Source: Nageia nagi (Eukaryota; Pinophyta). From it: DNA of 64,000 nucleotides. The translations under genes and the position numbers were made by a program. Location: NCBI GenBank assembly GCA_050084985.1, contig JBITNC010000001.1:190464001-190528000 (forward strand), given 5' to 3'. A model generated the notes under the pieces. That model searched no databases and was not told the DNA's origin. It was given only the letters and a program-made list of their open reading frames with translations. Below are positions 46,190 to 57,839 of the stretch, piece after piece (positions within the stretch are counted from its first letter, which is position 1; each line of letters starts with the position of its first letter).

Positions 46190-47445
46190 GAATGAGGTTA
46201 GACATTTGGCCAATGGGGTTACTTGGGTTTAAAGAGTTTAAGGGTTAATTGGGTTTAAGATTTTAAGGATTAAGGTTTTAAAAGTTTAAGGGTTTAGGGT
46301 TAAGGATTTAAGCATTTAAGGGTTTAGGGTTTGAGAATTTAAGGGTCTAGGGGTAGGGTTTTAATATTTAGTGTTATAGGATTTACATTTTAGTGTTTAA
46401 GTTTTAATGGTTTAGGGATTGAGGGTTTAGGTTTAAATGGTTTAGGGTTTAGAGTTTAGACAATTTGTAGGTCCTATCAAGGTTTTGCTAATGGGGTTAA
46501 ATATTTAACCAATGGGGTCAAACATGATGTTAAAGGGGTTAAAGAGTTTAAGGGTTACTTGTGTTTAGGAACTTAAGTATTAAAGATTTAAGATTTTAGA
46601 GGTTAATGGATTAAGAGTTTAGGGTTTAAGTTTTAGGCGTTTAGGTTTTACATTTTAGTGTTTAAGTTGTAGCATTTTTTAGGGCTTAAGGGTTTAGGGT
46701 TTAGGTTTTAAGGGTTTAGGGTTTGGATTTTAGGGTTTGTATGTTCTATAAAGGTTTGGCCAATGTGGTTAAACAAAATCCATGCAATGGGGTTAAACAT
46801 GTTATGTTAAAGTGTTTAAAGAGTTTAAGGGGTAAGGGTAAATAATATTTTAATGTTTTAGGGATTAATGGTTTAGGGATTAAGGGTTTAGGGTTTAGAG
46901 TTTAGGGTTTGTATATCCTATCAAGGTTTTGCCAAAAGGGTTAAACAAAATTTGGCCTATGTGGTTAAACATGTTATGTTAAAGGGGTTAGCATTTAAGG
47001 GTTACTTGGGTTTAAGAGTTTAAGGGTTAAGGGTAAATAAGAGTTTAGTGGTTTAGGGATTAAGGATTTAATTTTTAAGGGTTTAGAGTTTAGCATTTAG
47101 TGTTTGTAGATCCTATCAATGTTTGGCCAATAGGGTTAAACAAAATTTTGCCAATGGGGTTAAACATGTTATGTTAAAGAGATTAAAGAGTTTAAGGGTT
47201 ACTTAGGTTTAAACATTTAAGGGTTAAGTCTAAATAAAAATTTTAGGTTTTAGGGCTTAAGGGTTTCTTTACAAACCCTTAAGCCCTATCAAGGTTTGGC
47301 TAATAGGGTTAAAAATATTTGGCCAATAGGGTTAAAGAGTTTAAAGGTTAAACTTGTATTTAAGATTTTAATGGTTAAGGGTAAATAAGAGTTTAGATAT
47401 TTAGGGATAAAGGGTTTGTAAATTATAGTAGCAAAGGGGTTAGTG
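46190..47445 (+). repeat. telomere-like array with a higher-order repeat
   Basis: TTTAGGG/TTTAAGGG-type words alternate with a conserved spacer of the form gtcctatcaaggtttggcc, aatggggttaaacatg, ttatgttaaaggggtt and aaagagtttaagggttac. The spacer recurs near 46461, 46734, 46906, 47100, 47270 and partly 47440, giving composite units of about 170-270 bp. The two other telomere-like arrays in the window lack this spacer. Confidence 0.85.
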
Positions 47446-47780
47446 TTTGTAGGTATTATAAATATTTTCCCTTGGAATGGGGTTGAAAAAATTAGTTCAT
47501 TGATTTTATTTTCTTGATTTCCTACATCTCAACCCTAAATGTAAATGTAATTAGTTAATTGATTTCATTTTATTTTCTTCATCTCTTGTAAATCAACTCT
47601 TTAATGATTTTCAAATTAGAATAACCATATGTCACATAAGGCTAGAAAAATATATATTAATTGCTTAAAATTTATAATTTTTATTCATTTTACATAATGC
47701 CACTATATATTGGTTACTTAGTTTTTTAAATGTCAACTAACTATTAAATTAATGATTTATTAATTCCTCAACAACTCACT
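47446..47780. other. spacer, nothing recognised
   Basis: AT-rich; no supported feature. Confidence 0.35.
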
Positions 47781-47786
47781 AATTAA

Positions 47787-48320
47787 TTGTTGTATGTTGC
47801 CTTTTTTCCCTCTGTAATAAACTTTGGTGAGCCAACCCTTATCCTTGGAGTACAGGCTATGGAAATGAATTTAGGTATGTCTTTGAATCCACATTTTAAT
47901 GATATTAAGAATGGAAATATTCATAATACTAATGATATAAATATTTTTTTTTATGTATTGAATGTAATATCTTAGATAATGTTCCTTGTACAATATATAT
48001 GAGAGAAATGAGAACACATGCAAATAGAATATATGATCAATTTTTCCTTAATAAGGAGCAAAGATTTCAATGTCAACTCATGTTACAATTAATAAGAATG
48101 TCAAAAATGAGAAGAGTAATGAAAACTTTAGGTGCTTATGTGAAAAAAGAGAAAACCTTAAATTAATTTATATTCACTATTGTTAGTACCATGGACTTTC
48201 TTGGGAAGAAGATTTGATCTAAAGATAAGAATGTGGCATGACAAGCCATAATAATTGCTTTAGTAAATAGATCAACTATAAAGAAAAAATGATTGGTAAC
48301 CTTAGTGGATATCTAAATAT
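47787..48320 (+). pseudogene. DDE-transposase-like gene, N-terminal part
   Basis: An open stretch (47787-47975) contains QAMEMNLGMSLNPHFNDIKN. After stops and frame changes the strand reads SKDKNVA, a stop, QAIIIALVNRSTIKKK (48215-48285) and LVTLVDI just before the copia-2 insertion. That last segment continues in frame at 54460 on the other side, so it belongs to the gene described at 54460-56658. N-terminal limits are unknown. Confidence 0.5.
48316..48320 (+). repeat. target-site duplication AATAT (left copy of copia-2)
   Basis: Matches 54460-54464. Confidence 0.8.
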
Positions 48321-48795
48321 TGTTAGAATTTGTAATATAATATTGTGTAATATTTCTCCTTAAGGTAAATTCACTTAATACTTGAAGTATTATTAGATAC
48401 CTTAAAGTATTAAAGGAATAAAAATAGGAGAAGGATTAAAAATAGGGATAAGTTTAAAAATAGGTAAAGGATTAAAAATAGAAAAGGGATTAATTATAGA
48501 GTAGGTTTTTCTTATAAAAAAGAGAAGAACCCTCCCCTTCTCTAGTTACACAATTGTAATGCAAGCTTTGCTATAGGTTTAGAGTGTGAGAGAGAGAAAA
48601 GATTTTGTAAGAGAAGTTCTTAAGAATAAGAAGATCTTAGTTAGTGGATGTACTCCTAAGGAAAGAGGAACTACTTTATATCTTGTGTTATTTGTGTGAT
48701 TAGCTTTAGTTATTATTCAATTGTGTTGATGTTGAAAGTGCTTTCTTAAGATCTTGGGAGATTAGAAGTTACTACAGAAAGGCTTAATTTCTTCA
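48321..48795 (+). repeat. copia-2 5' LTR
   Basis: 475 bp, TGTTAGAATT ... AATTTCTTCA; close match to 53967-54459. Confidence 0.92.
48513..48520 (+). promoter_or_regulatory. TATA box of the copia-2 LTR
   Basis: tataaaaa about 190 bp into the LTR, followed by a CT-rich segment; the same feature is at 54178-54185 in the 3' LTR. Confidence 0.5.
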
Positions 48796-48797
48796 AG

Positions 48798-48809
48798 TGG
48801 TATAAAAGC
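48798..48809 (+). other. copia-2 primer-binding site (initiator Met tRNA)
   Basis: tggtataaaagc differs from TGGTATCAGAGC at two positions and begins three bases after the LTR. Confidence 0.7.
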
Positions 48810-50800
48810 TTTTCTTGGAGGCTTTGCTTCAACATCCTTGAAGGTACATTCCTCCTCTTTCTCTATCTACTTTGTTGAGGTAAATGGATTTGAAGGTATA
48901 ATCGCCTACCTCTTCTTTGTCAAATTTTGCTTTTATTACTAACTTTTTTGGTTCCATGATGATGAGGTTAAGTCTACCAAAATTTGATTAAAGTAGATAA
49001 AATATTATTATACTAACATGTTAGTTTAATTTTATGTTATTGTTATGCATTGTTTTTAGTTTATTAGTTGCAATTTTTTAAGTAAATTACCTAATGTGTA
49101 GCAATAATATGCAATTTTTACTTAAATTTAGCTATAATGTTATTATAGTTTAAATTTCCAAGTTTCTACTTAGTGTAGGTTTGGTTAAATTTTTTACAAA
49201 TTTTTTAACTATAATGTTATTATTGCAAAAAAATTTACAATACCAAAATGTTTGTAAAAAATTTAGATTGCATGTATTCTGTGTATGCATACAATATATA
49301 TATATATATATATATATAAAGAGATAAAATAAATTTTTAAAAAAATAAAGGTTCTTTTTTTAAAGAAACCTACTTTTCTATTTTTTTTAATAACAATTAT
49401 TTTATTTTTATTTTTATCTATTATAATTTTTTTTTTAAAATTAATATTAAAAAAAAAACTGAGGGTCACGTTGCTTAGAGAATGCATGCAACGCCACCTA
49501 GAGGGCAAGCATTGGCTGCTAAGAAGGCAAGCACTGGCTGCCTAGAGGGTGATGTTGGCCACTTAGAGGGCACACATTGGTTGACCCAAGGCACATGCAG
49601 TGCAGCTTAGGTAGCGTTCAACATCGCCTAAGGGCATGCTAGCCACCCCCTTAATTTAAATATATATATGTAGTTTCTTTTTTATTTAAAAAAAAGGGGA
49701 AGAGAATCTATTTTAAGGAGGATATTATTTTTAAATAGATTTTTTAAGGTAAAGATTTTTTTTTTTTTTACAACTCCTTGGGGGAATCTTATTTTAGAAA
49801 GGTATGGTTTTAAGTATAATTTTTTTTTTAAAAGTAACTACCTTATTTGCTTTTTTAAATGCAAGTTATTTTAGTTATTTTAAGTATGCATTTAAGATAA
49901 AATGCATAGATTAATGTTATTACATAGGTTAATGCTAATTTTATGCATAAATTAAGGTTAATTAATTATGCATGAAGGATTAATTCTATATATGCATAGA
50001 ACAATGATTTTTTATTTTAATACATTGTTATTGCATACATGTGGTTGGTTAATTTTTTGTATTATTTTTTTGCCTAATACATATTGCTAAATGGATAAAA
50101 ATGTTAATGCATATTTTTTTATTTTAACTTATACATGTGATTGGATAAAAATTCACTTAAATACTTGTTTATATATGCTATGTTAAATTACAAATAAGGA
50201 ATTATTTTAAATCCATTTTTTAAGTAACAAGGGAGATAATTCCTCATTTTTGATAATGAACCTTTGTAAAGACATCCATTAGGGGTTGTGATAAAACCTA
50301 TTGGACTCTTAGGTTCATTTGTTGTTACTTAAAATTAATGAACCTTGTGTAAAGAGGTCCATTAGGGGTTGTAACAAAATCCATTGGAATCTTTAGTTCA
50401 TACTTATGGATGATGTGGGATGTAGGTTCTTTTTAAATCACTTTATTTGTTTTGCACTTTTATTTTATACACAAAGTACATAAATATTGAAAATTGTTTC
50501 CCCCTAAAATGAACACATCCGCATATTTTTTTTGTAACATGACTTGTTTAGGGAGCCATGAGGTGAGGATAAGATAGACTAGAGCCTTTTAATTTGATGA
50601 TCCAAGTGGTGAAAAGTCTATACTTATTAATTTCCCCTAATTCCTTTGTTGGTCTATATTTAACTGAATATAAGTGGATAGACATGTGTGTAGTGATACC
50701 ACATGTTTGCCCATCCATTCAAGGATTATCTTGATAACCTAGGATAAAAACTAAAAATTTAATTAAGATAATTAATTTGGCCAATCCAACATATGTCACA
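48810..50800 (+). other. copia-2 leader and deleted gag region
   Basis: AT-rich. It holds a (TA)n run at 49292-49318, a GC-richer block of degenerate repeats at 49455-49645 (units around cctagagggcaagcattgg) and a ~79-bp tandem duplication at 50259-50400 (ccattaggggttgtgaya). No gag or protease was seen. Confidence 0.55.
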
Positions 50801-50804
50801 ACCT

Positions 50805-51300
50805 TGGAAAATAGCTCTTACTTATCAAGAGGCTATTTACTATCCCTTACACTCCTTAGCAGAATGGTGTTGCCAAAAGGAAGAATAGAACCATTCAGGA
50901 AATGGTAAGATGTATGTTGGGAGATTTTCCTAGCTTTTTATGGGATGAAGTTGTAAATATTGCAATTTACATCTTGAATAAGTGTTCTATGAAAGTAGTT
51001 GAAGGTAAAACTCCATATGAGGCATGGATAGGAAAGAAACCTAACATATTTCACTTTAGGGTCTTGGTTGTGATGCTTATGCCTTTGTTATTCCTAAGAA
51101 AAGGAAGAAGCTTGATAAGGGATCTAAAAAGTGTATCTTTATGGGTTATGATAATTAGCATAGAGGCTATAGGCTATATCAACCTTCTTCCCATGCAATC
51201 TTTGTGTCAAGGGATGTAAATTTCAATGAACTACTTGAAGAGTTTGCATCTCATGAGAACCTTGATGAGGGTGATGATTCTTCTATTTCTCCTAACTAGT
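50805..51300 (+). pseudogene. copia-2 integrase, C-terminal part
   Basis: The frame reads FTIPYTP, stop, QNGVAKRKNRTIQEMVRCML, then SFLWDEVVNIAIYILNKCS and KTPYEAWIGKKPNIFHFRV. These are the end of the catalytic core and the 'W.EA...A.YI.NR.P' and 'TPYE.W...KP...H.R.FG' segments of copia integrase. The catalytic Glu of 'GVAER' is Lys here, so this integrase would be inactive even without the stop. Everything before the core's end is missing. Confidence 0.85.
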
Positions 51301-51439
51301 TGGATGTTAGTGTTTATGTGTCACCTAAGGAACTAAAATCTCCAATACAAAGGATAATGAGTATGACCATTAATAAATCCTTATTTACCAAAATTTATTG
51401 TAAGAATGAGCCCTCATCCTACAAAGAAGCTTCAAAGCA

Positions 51440-52250
51440 TGAGTGCTAGATGAATGCAATTAATGTGGAGTATGAGACTCTAATGAAGAATCAAAATTGG
51501 GATTTGATTCCTTATCCTAATAAACATAATATAATTAGAAATAAATAGATTTATAAGGTAAAATATAACTCAATTGAAGAGATTGAGAAATTCAAAGCAA
51601 GGTTAGTATCCAAGGGTTTCACTTAAAAATATGGAGTTGATTATGAAAAAAACTTTGCTCCTGTGGCAAAGATTCTTACTATCAAAGTCATCCTTGCTCT
51701 TTCAAAAACTCAAGGATGGAAAGTTTTTCAACTTGATGTTAAGAGTGCTTTTCTCAATGGTGACTTAGATGTGGAAATCTACATGAATCAACTAGAAGAG
51801 TTTGTTGTTAAAGGCAAAGAATCTTATATGTGCAAGTTAAATAAGTCTTTGTATGGACTTAAGCAAACACCAAGGGCTTGGTACAAAAAGATTTTAGGAT
51901 ACTTTGAGAAAATTAATTTTTCTAAATGCTTATCTGACATAGATCTTTATGTGCTTAACCAAGGATGAGACTTGATCTTGATTCTTCTTTATGTGGATGA
52001 TCTATTGATTATGGAGAATAATATGGTCCTCATATAAGATTGCATATTCAAATTTAAGGTAACTTTTTAAATGATTGATCTTAGTCTATTGCACTAATAC
52101 CTTGGTATGCATGTGTACCAATATAAAAATTTTACTTAATCAATCAAATTATATCTTATATATCTTACAAAAGTTTGGAATGGAGGAGTGCAAGCATGCT
52201 ATAATCTCAGTCTCTCCCAGAATCACTTTGTCTCTTAGTTCCAACTCTTA
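51440..52250 (+). pseudogene. copia-2 reverse transcriptase
   Basis: KFKARLVSKGFT, VDYEKNFAPVAKI, WKVFQLDVKSAFLNGDLDVE, LNKSLYGLKQTPRAWYKKI and LILLYVDDLLIM follow in order. This is the full copia RT fingerprint, including the V-K-S-A-F-L-N-G and Y-V-D-D boxes. A 101-codon open stretch lies at 51663-51968. Stops follow near 51969 and 52040, and the frame degrades after 52040. Confidence 0.92.
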
Positions 52251-52251
52251 G

Positions 52252-52930
52252 TTGATAGATGCTATGACTTACAAACAACTAATTGGTAGTCTTCTTTATT
52301 TGACTATCTCTAAGCCAAATATTACCTTTTTAATAAATTTTATTGCTCACTTTATGCAAAAGCCATATGTTGAACACTTCAATGATATTAAGCAAATTTT
52401 GAAATATGTTGCAGGAACTAAGGATCTTGCTCTCAAGTATGACAAGTTGCCCTTATTTGTTCTCTCAATATTCTTAAATTCTAACTATGGGGGAGATAGA
52501 GATGATAAGAAATCAACCTCTACTTATGTGTTTAGCATTGGTTTAGGTGCTATATCTTGGGCATCCAAGAAGTATCTTACTATTTCTCTCTCCACCATTA
52601 AGGTTGAATATTGTGCAATATTAGTTGCAACCCAAGAAGCCATTTGGTTGAGATATCTTCTAAAAGAAATAGAGTATGAACAAGTTCATCCATCTCAAAT
52701 TTCTTTAGATAATTAGTTAGCTATTACTTTTACAAAGAATCATATTTTTCATAAGAGAACAAAGCATGTAGAAATCGAAGCCCACTTCATTAGAGAGAAG
52801 GTTCTAGATGGTCTTCTACACTTGTACTATTGTCCATCAATCCTAAACTTTGCTAATTTATTCATCAAGGCCCTTCTTGAAGATCAATTCTATAACCTTG
52901 TGGAGTTCATTAGGTTGGTGAAGTTTACCT
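52252..52930 (+). pseudogene. copia-2 RNase H
   Basis: YKQLIGSLLYLTISKPNI, HFNDIKQILKYVAGTKD, then GGDRDDKKSTSTYVFSIG, ISWASKKYLTISLSTIKVEY and AIWLRYLLKEI: the copia RNase H. The 'SDADWAGD' start has become NSNYGGD, so an active-site Asp is lost. The frame is open from 52252 to 52716 and then continues after a stop with TKHVEIEAHFIREKV-like sequence to about 52930. Confidence 0.9.
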
Positions 52931-53953
52931 CAAAAAGAGAGTAAATGTTGAATTCTTATTAAATCCATTGTAATTTATTCCTTCTTAATAAAGTTGTTAA
53001 ATTTTCATTTGGTTTGTATACTTTGTTTATACATTTCTTTGTTTGGTAACTATAAGTATGGGCTTGACATCTCAGTGATTACTTATATTTTACCTCAAAT
53101 CTAGGAATATTATATCATGGATAATGTTCTTGATGTAACAACTGTAGCTCTATTCATTTGACTTTATCTCTCCTGATTTATTCACTAGCCATCTTAGAAA
53201 CTTTATTGTGCACACTTTGAAAGTTTTTTATGGTAGTAAAGTTATCCTGAAGGGGGATTGAAGGTTGAATTCATATTTATGATGATAAATTCATCCTTAG
53301 GAGGCTCTTTTTTATTATATAATGTTGATCTAAATGTACACCTTCATGGTTAGTTTGCTCTATATGAGAAACTCATGGTACATTTTATTTTGTTATCACT
53401 ATGAGAGGAATCCGTATGTGTTTGTTAGCATTTTTTGGTTATCCATATGTGAGTAACTTATATAGGTGCATATCCTTTTTTGTTTATTGATCAACATATA
53501 TTTCTATATATAGTAGATGACTATAAGTATTGGCTTGGCATCTTTGTGATGAATTATAGTGCATCATTGATCAGTTTATAGATGGCATTACTTAGTTTAT
53601 TTATCTTATAATTGATATGAATGTTATATGATGCATATAATTGATCTTGTTTATGATCTTCTTATAGCTTGCAAGTTTCATCTTGAGAATTTAGGTTACT
53701 TACTTCATGAGTGTAGGCTCATGGAGGCTCATATGTCAACTCAGTGTTGATCAACTACACTTACAATGAAACTAGTTATGGTTAATGATTGTATTGTAAA
53801 TCATTTTACTAAATGTTATTGTAATGAGTCTCAAACTAAGATCTTGCTTATTTCTCAATTATATAAAAGTTCTCATATTCACTTGTATCTTTTTACGGGA
53901 GAAATCTCTCTTACTCTATCTTCTTCTTCTCTTTATGCTCTATCCCAATATTA
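52931..53953 (+). other. copia-2 3' non-coding region
   Basis: No gene. The sequence shares blocks with the 3' region of copia-1 (tgtacaccttcatggttag near 53336, ggttaatgattgtattgtaaa near 53780). Confidence 0.6.
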
Positions 53954-53966
53954 CATTAAGGGAAAG
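53954..53966 (+). other. copia-2 polypurine tract
   Basis: cattaagggaaag directly before the LTR. Confidence 0.65.
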
Positions 53967-54459
53967 TGTTAGAATTTGTAATGTAATATTGTGTAATATT
54001 TTTTCTTAATATAAATTCACTTAATACTTGAAGTATCATCAGATACCTTAAAGTATTAAAAGAATAAAAATAGGATAAGGATTAGAAATAGATATAAGTT
54101 TAAAAATAGGTAAAGGATTAAAAATAGGTAAAGGATTAAAAATAGGAAAGGGATTAATTATAGAGTAGGTTTATTATTATAAAAAGAGAAGAACCCTCCC
54201 CTTCTTTAGTTACATAATTGTAACATAACCTTTGGTATAGGTTTAGAGTGTGTGAGAGAGAAGAGATTTTGTAAGAGAGATCCTTGAGAATAAAAAGATT
54301 TTATTTAGTAGATGTACTCCCAAGGAGGGAGGAACCACTTTATATCTTGTGTTATTTGTGTGATTGGTTTTAGTTATTATGCTATTATGTTGATGTTGAA
54401 AGTGCCTTCTTGAGATCTTGGGAGATTAGAAGTTAATTCAGGAAGGGTTAATTTCTTAA
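53967..54459 (+). repeat. copia-2 3' LTR
   Basis: 493 bp, longer than the 5' LTR partly through an extra copy of taaaaataggtaaagga (54100-54140). Its last two bases have changed from CA to AA. Confidence 0.92.
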
Positions 54460-56658
54460 AATATACACCATAAAACATTGAAAAGAATTGTAAATAGAAA
54501 AAAAAATATTTAAATTGATCCAATCCACCAATGTTGGAGTTTTCATGGTAGACTTCCTAGGTCTGATAGGAAATTGACTAATGAAATAAACTATGTAATT
54601 AAAAAATATTGGCATAATCATACACGGTTATCTCTTAATACTAAATATGTTTTAAAAGTAATAAAATCTTTAGGGTCAAAAGATCATAAACATGAGCATC
54701 CAAAATAATTTTTAGATATGATTCAAACTCAATTGTACAAAAACTTTGTAAATGATAAGGTGTTAAGTACATCTAATATTAGCCTAATTCAAAGATCTTT
54801 TGAGAAATACAAATATTGGTATGTTAGAATTAACAAGAAAATAATAATATGTTATCATAAAAATCATGCAATTTAGATATTATTATCAAGTTTTTTTGAT
54901 AGATATGTGGTACTTTTCATACTAATAATTTCATGCAAGGGTGTGGTTTTAATATGCCACCTGAATCTATCAATGTGTTTATAGCTAGTTTATTTTAACA
55001 AATTTCATATGGTCAATCATTTTATTCAAATGCATGTATTTCAAGATAATGTAGTATATGTGGGAACCTTTCATTTTTAGGATAATGTATGCATGAAAGT
55101 AATTTATACAAATTTGGATAAACATTAGTGGATATCAAAAAATTCAATACTATTGAGTATGCATTGATGGATGAAAAAATTATGAAATGTGTTGATCTAA
55201 TAACTAAAAATGTTAGTGTACATACATTCATGAATGATTTTAAGAGTAAATTTATTCCAAAGTATGTGAATCATTCCCAATATGCTCAGTGTCTTGATAC
55301 TAAATTTCATCAATGTAAAAACACATTTCAATATGGAACTATATTATCAATCGTAGAATTTGTAGAAAACTATACTCTTGCACCACAAGAAGAAATACAG
55401 TCTTAGTATTATAATTCTCAACAAGTTTCCATTTTTTTTCATATTGTATAGAGACATGCATATGATAGCACAAAAGATAATAGAAATATTTTGAGAGAGT
55501 ACCATTTTTATGTGAGTGATAATTGATTACACTCATTAGAGTTTATCCAATATTTCATATGGTCAGATAATTGTACGAGATAGTTTAATAATGCACAAAT
55601 GTTATATTGGTTAAGATGCATATAGAACATAATATCCAACATATATGGTCTTTTCTTGAAGTTGGACATGGTAAAGGTGAATATGATGGAGCTAGTGCAT
55701 GTGTGAAAAGAGCTCTTTCTAGAGAACAACTTAAATTTGAAGATTCAGTAAATTTTCAAGATGCATGTGCAATTATGGATCAACGCAATACAAATATATC
55801 TACTAAATCAAAAGAGAATTATACAATTTGATGATTATTTTAGTTATTTGAAGAAAATAATATTACAAATCATCATGATTGTGAGATAATCAATGGATCA
55901 ACGAAATGGCATTCATTTAGGAGTTCAAATTCAAGCACATGGAATATTTTGACAAGGAAACTTTTATATTTTTGTGATTCTTGTATTGTAGGTGAATCAA
56001 AAGCATGTATAAATATAAAATATGTTGAGGAATGGAAATAAAGATATTTAACACCTACAAAAGCACATGATCAACAAGAAATATTCTTTGAAGATAAGAA
56101 TCAATTATTTACATCAAAGGATTATGATCGTGTTTTTGATCTTGTACAAGAAGGTAATTTGATTCAATTTGAACTTTTTATTTTTCTCTATTTATTTATA
56201 TGAATGCTCATTTTTGCATATATAAGAACTAGTTTTATATATCTCACTTTATTTATATAAATTTTGTTTGCAAGATATGTGTATGTTGTTATGGAACCTG
56301 AGGGGAATGAAGAGGAAATAAAGTATTATTTGGATCTTTGTGTTGAGATAAAATATAAATTAACTTATCCTTGAATGATGATGATGGATTTGATTATCCA
56401 AAAGGTTGTATAGTGGTTTTTGACATATGGATATGAAAATTAGTATCAATATGGAATGGTTTGGGAGCATAAGAAGATTATGAAACAAATAAGAAAATTA
56501 TTCACTATTCACATTTGATATTGGCAACAAATATTGAACTATCTAGATATAAATGGAGGCCTACTAATAAAGTGTTGTGGAATATTTTAATATAAGAACA
56601 TGAGGCAATTATGAATGCATTGCATGAAAGAGAGGATTTAGGTGGTATCGATGATTGA
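54460..56658 (+). pseudogene. DDE-transposase-like gene of an unnamed family, main part
   Basis: A plus-strand frame, broken by stops, starts with SFHGRLPRSDRKLTNEINYV and VKKYWHNHTRLSLNTKYVL-like sequence (54530-54660). It continues RSFEKYKYWYVRINKK (54795-54840), VNHSQYAQCLDTKFHQCKNT and SIVEFVENYTLAPQEEIQS (55268-55403), REYHFYVSDN, WSDNCTR (55560), then HIWSFLEVGHGKGEYDGASA (55632-55691), KWHSFRSSNSSTWNILTRKL, and ends HEHEAIMNALHERE-like with a stop at 56656-56658. Acidic residues in 'VEFVEN', 'WSDN' and 'GKGEYDGA' are spaced like a DDE/RNase-H-fold transposase. I cannot assign it to a named superfamily. It is split by copia-2. Confidence 0.6.
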
Positions 56659-56757
56659 AAAATATAGGTAAGTTTATCTCTCCTTCTTCACATCTTGTTC
56701 ATATCCACTTCCCCTTCCCCTTCACTCCATCATCTCCCCTTCCCCTTAGCTATCTTA

Positions 56758-56830
56758 GTTGTCTTAGCTCAATTGGTAGAGCACACAACTTTTAACCACA
56801 TGGTTATGGGTTTGATTCCCATAGATGGTA
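56758..56830 (+). pseudogene. tRNA-Lys(UUU) pseudogene
   Basis: 73 nt with the order and length of a plant tRNA-Lys. It keeps TTAGCTCA ... GGTAGAGC (A box region), an anticodon loop CTTTTAA and GGGTTTGATTCCC (B box, one C to T). Nearly all differences from the expected sequence are C-to-T or G-to-A. The T stem still pairs. The acceptor stem relies on four G-T pairs. All five anticodon-stem pairs have become C-A/A-C mismatches, so it should not fold. It could alternatively be the head of a tRNA-derived SINE, but no 3' body was recognised. Confidence 0.8.
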
Positions 56831-57835
56831 TAAATTTCTTGATTATGGTCGAGTAAACCATTTTTTATTTACTTATTATCAAATAACCTTAAAGTTATAT
56901 GTACTTATTGGTTTCTAGGATGTATCAAAGTTTGTCAAGATATAAATATATCAATTATGCATTTAAATAATTAATTTTAATAAAATTAAGATGCATAATA
57001 AAATCATCAATCTTATTTTAGTTATCTTGATTTAAGAATTCATGGATCAAATTGCAATTACAAATATCCTTCTAATTAGACTATGATATGTATAATATAA
57101 ATATTTTATTATATATTATGATAATGAACAATTATCATATATTACACACAAAATTATAAATAAAAATCATATGTAATGGAAATAGTATGATTGGTATAAA
57201 TCATATGTGACATAATTTGCATTTTTGTTAAGGACATATAATAATACAATTTATAGAAGTCGTAACTATTAAGCTACAAGATTACATTCTACAATGTTAT
57301 AACTTTGAATATAATTTAAGATCACTATGTTGAATCATTAGTTGTATTATATTGATGCATATGGTAATTGATAGTTCTACCTTGTGTGGTATAATTTTTA
57401 TCATATGAATATACAGATAAATAGATTACGTTACTAGAATATGATACATTATCTTAGTCTTGAAGCATTTATAGCTTCTAAAATCTCTTGTTATTCAATA
57501 AAACATAACATTAAAGGAAGTAAATACAACTTTTAGCTTGCTTGATAAATAAATATCAATTTTGTAAACCTTTTTATATTCTTAGCTTAGATCTAATTGT
57601 AAACTTGTTATCAAAAAATCATTAATTCTATGATTATTTTACAATAATTGTAAACATCTTATCTAATTGTAAACTGGCTATCTAATTTTTGTTTAGTAAT
57701 ATATATTACAACATTTGTAAACTTGTAATTGTTGTTTAGTAATATATTTTACAACATTTATAAACTTGAACATTATCTAAAAATTATTAATCCTATGATT
57801 ATAATTTTGTTAAGGGATAAATATTGTATAGAGAA
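56831..57835. other. AT-rich spacer, nothing recognised
   Basis: A few short words recur (tttagtaatatatwttacaac at 57690 and 57735), no gene. Confidence 0.4.
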
Positions 57836-57839
57836 GGAA

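Larger units (their letters stand above)
48321..54459 (+). mobile_element. Ty1/copia LTR retrotransposon (copia-2), gag deleted
   Basis: LTRs 48321-48795 and 53967-54459, target duplication AATAT, initiator-Met-type primer site and a purine tract before the 3' LTR. The internal region holds the end of integrase, then RT and RNase H (order INT-RT-RH = copia). There is no gag, protease or integrase N-terminus between 48.8 and 50.8 kb. It is inserted in the DDE-transposase-like gene. Confidence 0.93.

Noticed and set aside
49263-49508. Minus-strand frame across the (TA)n tract
   Set aside because: Low-complexity Lys/Ile sequence from AT repeats, no homology.
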